A stretch of 46,392 nt of DNA from Limiplasma pullistercoris (GTDB lineage: Bacteria; Bacillota; Clostridia; Christensenellales; Aristaeellaceae). A model generated the notes under the pieces. The model worked only from the letters and a program-made list of their open reading frames with translations, did not search any database and was not told where the DNA came from. Location: contig DVMC01000211.1 of NCBI GenBank assembly GCA_018715165.1, forward strand, positions 1 to 46,392, read 5' to 3'. Shown here piece by piece: positions 40,710 to 46,392 of this stretch. How positions within the stretch are numbered: position 1 is the stretch's first letter; every line of letters begins with the position of its first letter. Both the position numbers and the translations under genes were made by a program.

Positions 40710-41234
40710 TCAGGCATTGCCGCCGGTTTCTCCCTCGTCGATGGGGTCCGGCTCCACGGGCCGCAGGTCCGGGCGGGTATCGTCCTCCCCGGCCGCGTCC
40801 GGGCTGTCGGCCGCTTCACCGGCCTCGTTCAGTTCGCTCTCCCAGTCTGCGCCGTCCGGGGCGGCTTCGGTTTCCGGCGCATTGTCCTCGCCTTCCGGAG
40901 CGGACTCGCCCTCCGGCGCAGAGTCATCGCCTTCGGGCACGTCGCCCTCTGCCTCCACGCGAGCGTATCGCTGGGCACGCAGCACGGTCAGCTGCTCATC
41001 CAGGGAGCTCAGCTCGCTGAGCATGTCGCCCAGCGGCTGGGGCATGGGCTCGCCCTGCTGCCACAAGTCCAGCGCCCGGACGGGAATCTCGCTGAGCAGC
41101 TCGCGCCGCCGCGTTTCCAGATTGATTTCATTCAGCTTCTGATGGGCGTTGGTAGCCATGTTGCTGGCCCCCTTGCCCAATGCCTCCAAGCCTTTGAGAA
41201 ACGCCATCTTTACGTTGTTGCCCAAAGCTGCCAT
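40710..41234 (-). CDS. acidic-tailed protein of unknown function
   Basis: I do not recognise this 174-residue protein. Residues 1-90 look folded and helical (NVKMAFLKGLEALGKGASNM, ETRRRELLSEIPVRALDLW, LSSLDEQLTVLRAQRYA). From about residue 92 to the end it is very acidic, with APEGE-like repeats rich in Asp, Glu, Ala, Gly and Pro, and should be disordered. No signal peptide or membrane helix is present. AAAGGGTG precedes the ATG. The leader appears to be about 160 bases long from the extended -10 at 41404-41409. It converges on the pst-pho operon. Confidence 0.7.
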   Translation of the reverse strand: MAALGNNVKMAFLKGLEALGKGASNMATNAHQKLNEINLETRRRELLSEIPVRALDLWQQGEPMPQPLGDMLSELSSLDEQLTVLRAQRYARVEAEGDVPEGDDSAPEGESAPEGEDNAPETEAAPDGADWESELNEAGEAADSPDAAGEDDTRPDLRPVEPDPIDEGETGGNA

Positions 41235-41409
41235 GCTTTAACACCCTTTCTTGTCTTTCGATAGCGAAACAGGCCGGCGTGCGCCAAAAGCCCGGGCCTC
41301 CCCGCCGTGAAACGTCAATCCCACAACAGTCTACGCAGCCGTCCACCGGCAGATACCCCCCCCCGCGGGCCGCGTGGAAAAACGTGCCTTCCCCCTGCCC
41401 TCCATTATA
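41235..41409 (-). promoter_or_regulatory. promoter and long leader of the acidic-tailed protein gene
   Basis: On the minus strand TGGTATAAT gives an extended -10 (TATAAT at 41409-41404) without a clear -35 box. The leader of about 160 bases contains a run of nine G on the transcript strand (C at 41356-41364) inside a very GC-rich segment. Confidence 0.6.
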
Positions 41410-41470
41410 CCATATTGTGGTCCGAACGCGGCCTTTCCAGCCGCCGCCAGCCGAAAAGTTTACAAAAAGC

Positions 41471-42343
41471 CTACCAATGCATCAGCAGCGCGTCGCTCTC
41501 ACACACAAAGTGCGTGTGCTCAACGGGGAGGATCTCGCCATCCAGCTGCAGCCGCATGCCTGGCGAGGACAAGGTGCAGCTGCTTGCCCGGTAGTTGTGC
41601 GCCGGGGGATGCTTGAAGAGCGTTCCCATCATCAGCGAGGGAAGATAAAAGGGAATTTTCCAGCGGGGCACGGCATCCACCAACTGAATGTCGAACAGGC
41701 CGTCGGTCACGTCGGCCTTCGGCGTGATGGGAATCCCGCCGCCGATGAAGCGCCCGTTGCCCACCGAGCAAATCATGTAATGGCCGTCCAGCACCACGTC
41801 CCCACCGATCTCCACATGCATGGGAATGGGCCGGAAGGCCGAAATCGCACGCAGCACCCCATAGAGGTAGGAACCGATGCCGCTGAGACGCTTGCGTGCC
41901 GCGTTGGCAAAGTCCAGCACCATCACGTCGAATCCCGCGCCGCCCACGTTGAGAAAGAAGCGGTCATTCATCATGCCGCTGTTGACAGGGCGCGCAGGAT
42001 GGGTCAGGATAAATTCCAGCGCCTCGCGCCATTCACGTGGCGTGCCGATGGTTTTGATAAAATCGTTGCCTGTGCCGGCGGGGACTACGCCCAGCGCTGT
42101 GCGCGTGTGCCGGAGGCCGGCGGCAGTTTCGGTGAGCGTGCCGTCGCCGCCGAAGGCGATCACGGTTTCCGCCCCGCGCCCGGCGGCCTCGCGCGCCAGC
42201 TCCGTGGCATGCCGGGGGTGGTCGGTCAGGTGCTTTGCAAAGTCGATGCCGTGGCTTTTGAGCAGCGCGGCCGCTTCCTCGCCGATGCGCAACGCGCGCC
42301 CCTTACCGGCCACGGGATTGATGACAAGCTCGATCACGGCCAT
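41471..42343 (-). CDS. dagK: diacylglycerol/lipid kinase (YegS/DagK family)
   Basis: The 290-residue protein belongs to the bacterial DAG kinase/sphingosine kinase-like family, which returns diacylglycerol to phosphatidic acid. Key motifs are VINPVAGKG at the N-terminus, FGGDGTLTE (nucleotide loop), VVPAGTGNDFIKT, FLNVGGAGFDV and QLDGEILP. GAGGAG precedes the ATG. A possible promoter on the minus strand has TAGAAT at 42383-42378 with only a weak -35 box. It stands alone, divergent from sbcD. Confidence 0.93.
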   Translation of the reverse strand: MAVIELVINPVAGKGRALRIGEEAAALLKSHGIDFAKHLTDHPRHATELAREAAGRGAETVIAFGGDGTLTETAAGLRHTRTALGVVPAGTGNDFIKTIGTPREWREALEFILTHPARPVNSGMMNDRFFLNVGGAGFDVMVLDFANAARKRLSGIGSYLYGVLRAISAFRPIPMHVEIGGDVVLDGHYMICSVGNGRFIGGGIPITPKADVTDGLFDIQLVDAVPRWKIPFYLPSLMMGTLFKHPPAHNYRASSCTLSSPGMRLQLDGEILPVEHTHFVCESDALLMHW

Positions 42344-42418
42344 CCGCTCCTCTTTGGAAAAGCTGCTTTTCTGATCTATTCTACAACATTTGCGCTGAAA
42401 AGGGAAGATACGCGCGTA

Positions 42419-42447
42419 TTGTCTTTTCGAAAAAAAAGAGGTACCAT
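42419..42447 (+). promoter_or_regulatory. promoter of sbcDC
   Basis: TTGTCT at 42419-42424 and TACCAT at 42442-42447 have a 17-base spacer, about 43 bases before the sbcD ATG. Confidence 0.65.
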
Positions 42448-42489
42448 AGCCCTGCCGGCCTTTGGGCCTGGGCGGAAGGGAGGGGCCTC

Positions 42490-43626
42490 ATGCGTTTTTT
42501 GCATCTGTCCGATTTGCATATCGGGCGCAGGCTCAATGGTTTCAGTCTGCTGGAGGACCAACGGACCGTGCTGGGTCAGGCGGTGAAACTGGCTGAAGAA
42601 TGCGACGCAGTGCTGCTTGCGGGCGATCTCTACGACAAGCCCCAGCCCCCGGCGGAGGCCATCCGTGTCGTGAGCGATTTCCTGGTGGCGCTCCGTGGCC
42701 TGGGAAAGCCCGTCTTTGCCGTCAGCGGGAATCACGACGCGCCCGAACAGGTGGCTTATTGCCATGAGCTGCTGGGCCGGTGCGGAGTGTTTCTCTCTCC
42801 GGCCTTTGACGGGGCGCTGCATGGCCATACCCTGCGCGACGCGCACGGGGAGGTGCGCGTGTGGCTGATGCCGTTTTTGCGTCCCTCCGCCGTACGGCCA
42901 TATTTCGAGAACGTGCGCACCTTTGAGGACGCGGTACGGGCGGCGCTGTCCACCGTGGCGCGGGAACCGGACATGAGGCATGTGCTGGTTGCACATCAGT
43001 ATGTCACCGGCGCCGCGACCTGCGATTCGGAAATCCTCTCGCTGGGCGGGACGGATCAGGTGAGCGCCTCGCTCTTTGACGGATTTGACTATGTGGCGCT
43101 GGGCCATTTGCATTCCCCGCAAAAGCTGTGCGGCGGGCGGGTGCGTTACTGCGGGTCGCCGCTGAAGTACTCACTGTCGGAGGAGCGGCAGCGTAAGGCC
43201 GCGCTGCTGGTGGACCTGGGGCCGGAGGGACTGCGCGGCGTGGAGGAGCACCCCTTTGCGCCCCTGCGAGATCTGCGCACGGTTCGGGGTGCGCTCAAGG
43301 ATTTGACTGAGCCGGAATGCTTCAGCGAGGACTACGTCTATGCCGAGCTGACCGACGAGGAGGCGCTGGCGGACCCGGTGGGGGCGCTGCGCATCACCTA
43401 TCCCAACCTGATTGGCATGCGGGTGCGCAACAGTCGCACAAACGACGGCCTCGCGCAGGCGGAAGCAGAGGTGGAAGCGGCGGAGAGACGCACGCCGCTG
43501 GAGCATTTCACGGCCTTCTACCAGATGCAGAATAACGGCACGCCGCCCGATGAGCGGCGGCTCCGCGTGATGCGGCAAGTGATTGAGGAAGCGGAGGCGA
43601 AACGGCATGAGGCCGGCCAGGCTTGA
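42490..43626 (+). CDS. sbcD: exonuclease subunit SbcD (Mre11-type)
   Basis: The 378-residue nuclease subunit has the phosphodiesterase motifs in order: LHLSDLHIGRRL, AGDLYDKP, VSGNHDAPE, VAHQYV and LGHLHSPQ. A capping domain follows, ending in a helix that would contact SbcC. With SbcC it cuts hairpins and protein-blocked DNA ends. GAAGGGAGGGG precedes the ATG. It overlaps sbcC by 20 bases. Confidence 0.96.
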   Translation: MRFLHLSDLHIGRRLNGFSLLEDQRTVLGQAVKLAEECDAVLLAGDLYDKPQPPAEAIRVVSDFLVALRGLGKPVFAVSGNHDAPEQVAYCHELLGRCGVFLSPAFDGALHGHTLRDAHGEVRVWLMPFLRPSAVRPYFENVRTFEDAVRAALSTVAREPDMRHVLVAHQYVTGAATCDSEILSLGGTDQVSASLFDGFDYVALGHLHSPQKLCGGRVRYCGSPLKYSLSEERQRKAALLVDLGPEGLRGVEEHPFAPLRDLRTVRGALKDLTEPECFSEDYVYAELTDEEALADPVGALRITYPNLIGMRVRNSRTNDGLAQAEAEVEAAERRTPLEHFTAFYQMQNNGTPPDERRLRVMRQVIEEAEAKRHEAGQA

Positions 43627-46219
43627 AATGAGCGCCTTTGGCCCCTATGCGGGGCTGGAGACGGTGGATTTTACCCTGCTGGGTGAAAGCGGCCTGTTTT
43701 TGATTACCGGGGATACGGGCGCTGGCAAGACCACGCTGTTTGACGCCATTTCCTTTGCGCTCTACGGAGTGGCCTCCGGCGGAACCAGGCGCCGCAGCGC
43801 CAAGAGCTTCCGCAGCGATTTCGCAAGCCCGGCGGACGAAACCTGGGTTCGATTTACCTTTGAAAGCGGCGGCCGGCGGTGGACCGTGCGGCGAAGCCCC
43901 GAATACCTCAAACCCGGACGCAAAACGCCGCGCCCGGCCGAGGCGGAGCTCGTCTGCGAGGATGGGACCGTTTATGCCCGCATCGACGCGGTCAACGCGG
44001 CGGTGGAGGAATTGCTGGGGCTGGACGCGGCGCAGTTTGCGCAGGTGGCCATGATCGCCCAGGGGGATTTTCTCTCCATTCTCCGTGCGGACAGCCAGAA
44101 ACGCGCGCTGATCTTCCGCCGCATCTTTGATACCCAGCTTTATGAAGATATTACGCAGGTTCTGCGCGACCGTCGCGCTCAAGTGCAGGCCGGATTGGAA
44201 AAGGCGCAGGCCGCCTATGCCGCGCTCGCCGCACAGGCCGCCGCGGACAGCCCGCCGGAATGGGGGGAGCCAGCCTCCGCCAGCGTTTACGGCTCCCGGA
44301 TGCTGGACGCCCTGCGCACGCAGGAGGCCGCCGACCGGGAAGCGCTGCAAGTGGCGTGCCGGATGCGCGAGCAGGCTCAGGGCGATCTGCGTGAGGCAGA
44401 GGCCGCTCTGGCCAATGCGCAGGCGCACAATCGGGGCGTAAAGAGCCTGGCAGAGAAGCGCGAGGAAACGCTTGCCCTGCGCTCGCAGAAGCCGGAAATG
44501 GACGCGCTGAAGGAGACGCTTGACCGGGTGCGCCGCGCCCGCGCCGTGCGCCGGCTGGAAGAGGCTGCCCAGCGGGAACAGGCGAGGCTGGTTGCACTGG
44601 ATGGGCGGATACGGGAGCAGGAGGCCGCCGCCACGCAGGCCGAGGCCGCAGAGCGGAAAGCAGGGGAGCGCGCCGCGCAGGTACAGATCTGGCAGGAACG
44701 CATGGAGGAACTGCGGCGCAAGCGGGACCGCCTTTCCGAGGTGCTTCCCCTGTTTGCCGCGCATCGAAAGGCGGCCGAAACGATGGAAAAGCGCGCCACT
44801 GCGCTGGCCCGTGCGCTGGAGGCACGGGAGGCCGCGGCGGCCCGTTATGCGGAGGTGTCCGCCGCCTATCTGGCGGATCAGGCCGGCGTGCTGGCCGACC
44901 TGCTCCAAAATGGTCAGCCGTGCCCGGTGTGCGGATCCCGCGAGCATCCCGCCCGCGCGAAGCATCTGGATGCCGCGCCTGATAAGGCGCAGGTGGACGC
45001 CGCCGCTGCCCGGCGAGACGAAACCGACCGCGTCGCCGGCCGGGCCGGAGAGGATTGCGCCGCGGCGCGAAGCGATCTGAAGCACCTGCGCGAGCGGCTG
45101 ACCGGTGTGATCGGCGGCAGGGCGCCCGATGACGCGCTGGAGGCGGAATGCCGGGAAAAGCATGCGCGCTTCAGCCGCCTGATCGACGAGCTGCGCCAGA
45201 GCATTGAGGAGGCGCAGCGCGGGCAGCAGGCGGCCCGCAGCGCCCTTGAGGCCGCCCGTGCCGTGCTCAGCGGCAGCCGGAGCGAGCGGGCGGCGCAGCA
45301 GGAGGCAGCTCAGACCGCGGCGGCGGCGTTTCAAAATGCGCTGGGCGACGAAGGCTTCGACGGCGAGGCCGCCTACCGTGCCGCGCTGGTGGAGGAACGG
45401 GAGGAAAACGCCATGGCAGCCCGCCTCACGCAGTATGGAAACGCGCTTTCGGCCGCGGAGGCGGCATTGGCCAGCCTGGCCGCGATGTGGGAGGGCAAGC
45501 AGCCTGTGGACGGAGAGGCGCTCAAGGCCCGAACGGAGGCCCTCAGCGCCCGTGCCGAGGCGCTGCTTAGGCAGGAGAAGGAGGCGGATGCGCGCCTTTC
45601 GCATAACAGCCGGCTGCTGCCACAGCTGGAGAAAGCAGTGCGGGAGGCGGGGGAGAAGCTGGAGGAATTCGGCGTGCTGGACGACCTGTACCGCACAGCA
45701 TCGGGCAATGTGCGCGGAGCCAGGAAGATCCCGTTGGAAAACTACCTGCTGCAATATTATTTTCGCCGCGTAATTATCGCGGCCAATGCACGGCTGTCGC
45801 GCATGTCGGAAGGACGGTTCGGCCTGTGTCAGAAGCAGGAGGAAGGGCTGGGCGGCAAGGCGGGTCTGGCGCTGGACGTGCTGGACCGCCACACCGGCAA
45901 GGTGCGCGACGTGGGCACGCTCTCCGGCGGAGAATCGTTTCTGGCGTCGCTGGCCATGGCGCTGGGCTTTGCCGACGTGGTGCAGGCGCGGCGCGGTGGC
46001 GTGCGGCTGGATACGCTGTTCATCGACGAAGGCTTCGGCACGCTGGATGATGAAAGCCTGCTTCGCGCGCTTCATGTGCTCCAGGAGCTGGCCGGCGGGC
46101 AGCGGCTGGTCGGCGTGATTTCGCACGTGGCCGCGCTCAAGGATTGCATCGCAAGGAAAATTGAGGTACGCGCCGCACCCGCGGGCGGAAGCACCGTGAA
46201 TGTCGCATGCGGGGATTGA
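43607..46219 (+). CDS. sbcC: exonuclease subunit SbcC (Rad50-type)
   Basis: The 870-residue SMC-like ATPase has Walker A GDTGAGKTT (35-43) and long coiled coils interrupted by the zinc hook CPVCGSREHP (C439, C442). It ends with the signature TLSGGESFLASLAMALG and Walker B DTLFIDEGFGTLD. It is somewhat shorter than E. coli SbcC (about 1,050), with the difference in the coiled coils. The ATG at 43607 lies within the end of sbcD, with GGAGGCGAAACGGC upstream; the frame from 43583 is less likely. Confidence 0.95.
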   Translation: MRPARLEMSAFGPYAGLETVDFTLLGESGLFLITGDTGAGKTTLFDAISFALYGVASGGTRRRSAKSFRSDFASPADETWVRFTFESGGRRWTVRRSPEYLKPGRKTPRPAEAELVCEDGTVYARIDAVNAAVEELLGLDAAQFAQVAMIAQGDFLSILRADSQKRALIFRRIFDTQLYEDITQVLRDRRAQVQAGLEKAQAAYAALAAQAAADSPPEWGEPASASVYGSRMLDALRTQEAADREALQVACRMREQAQGDLREAEAALANAQAHNRGVKSLAEKREETLALRSQKPEMDALKETLDRVRRARAVRRLEEAAQREQARLVALDGRIREQEAAATQAEAAERKAGERAAQVQIWQERMEELRRKRDRLSEVLPLFAAHRKAAETMEKRATALARALEAREAAAARYAEVSAAYLADQAGVLADLLQNGQPCPVCGSREHPARAKHLDAAPDKAQVDAAAARRDETDRVAGRAGEDCAAARSDLKHLRERLTGVIGGRAPDDALEAECREKHARFSRLIDELRQSIEEAQRGQQAARSALEAARAVLSGSRSERAAQQEAAQTAAAAFQNALGDEGFDGEAAYRAALVEEREENAMAARLTQYGNALSAAEAALASLAAMWEGKQPVDGEALKARTEALSARAEALLRQEKEADARLSHNSRLLPQLEKAVREAGEKLEEFGVLDDLYRTASGNVRGARKIPLENYLLQYYFRRVIIAANARLSRMSEGRFGLCQKQEEGLGGKAGLALDVLDRHTGKVRDVGTLSGGESFLASLAMALGFADVVQARRGGVRLDTLFIDEGFGTLDDESLLRALHVLQELAGGQRLVGVISHVAALKDCIARKIEVRAAPAGGSTVNVACGD

Positions 46220-46222
46220 GGC

Positions 46223-46252
46223 TTGTCCGGCAGGAAGCAGGTATGGTATAAT
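46223..46252 (+). promoter_or_regulatory. promoter of the right-edge gene
   Basis: TTGTCC at 46223-46228 and TATAAT at 46247-46252 have an 18-base spacer. The -10 is extended (TGGTATAAT). Confidence 0.82.
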
Positions 46253-46309
46253 AGGGAAAAGACGGGTTTGCCAAAGCCCGGTCCAAAACAGAAAGGATGT
46301 GCGGTTCCC

Positions 46310-46392
46310 ATGAAAAAGATGACGCTGCGCCTTGTGATGCTCGTAATGGCGGCCCTGCTGGCCTGCGCCCCTGCCCTGGCTGAGGTGGATGC
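46310..46392 (+). CDS. exported protein, N-terminus only (partial)
   Basis: Only the first 27 codons are in the window. They form a signal peptide: basic MKKMTLR, then a hydrophobic core and APALA before EVD. It could be cut by signal peptidase I after ALA. A Cys in ALLAC could instead act as a lipobox. GAAAGGATGTGCGG precedes the ATG. The mature part, and so the function, lies outside the window. Confidence 0.8.
   Translation, partial: MKKMTLRLVMLVMAALLACAPALAEVD

Overview
The window reads as a chromosomal segment of a GC-rich, endospore-forming member of the Clostridia (Bacillota). Two alpha/beta-type small acid-soluble spore proteins, a GerMN-domain protein, Asp23 with FakA, RqcH, FloA, Soj/Spo0J-type ParAB, LytTR regulators and strong AGGAGG ribosome binding sites all point that way. 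I see no rRNA, tRNA, CRISPR array, insertion sequence or prophage. It is mostly core genome, densely packed into short operons with many four-base ATGA start/stop overlaps.

Layout, left half. 1-452: two tandem SASP genes (minus). 560-1765: rplJ-rplL behind a textbook promoter, an L10-type leader with an attenuator hairpin, and a terminator. 1787-4833: rqcH, an acetyltransferase and a methyltransferase (minus operon). 4971-7903: GerMN protein, an RNase PH/RdgB fusion and a phosphodiesterase. 8001-11915: iscR-iscS-iscU-hflX under a promoter with two inverted-repeat operators. 11916-16523: two VanY-type peptidases, then parA-parB and a third VanY-like protein that has lost the zinc ligands. 16540-19369: a GNAT, YbaK and a proline-rich membrane protein ending in an Ada-like Cys motif.

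Layout, right half. 19634-26101: asp23-fakA-recG, then trmL, a Tyr/Glu/Pro-rich membrane protein and two tandem uracil-DNA glycosylase-family genes. 26134-29258: NfeD, FloA, a 23-residue-repeat membrane protein and a LytTR response regulator. 29263-32773: split chromate transporter (minus), a TetR-family regulator with a perfect 14-bp-arm palindrome over its promoter and a co-transcribed membrane protein, then a LytTR-DUF3021 pair. 32791-33969: a secreted protein of unknown role. 34224-40681: pstSCAB-phoU-phoB-phoR under a candidate PhoP box. 40710-46219: an acidic protein, DagK and SbcCD. 46310-end: start of an exported protein.

The most unusual points are these. HflX carries an N-terminal region with a complete JAMM metalloprotease signature. 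PstS is circularly permuted and has no lipobox. Three VanY paralogs surround parAB, one of them an apparent pseudoenzyme. The second of two tandem UDG paralogs lacks all four iron-sulphur ligands. A small membrane protein next to FloA has two near-identical Cys-containing repeats. All functional statements come from reading the sequence; no database search was run.
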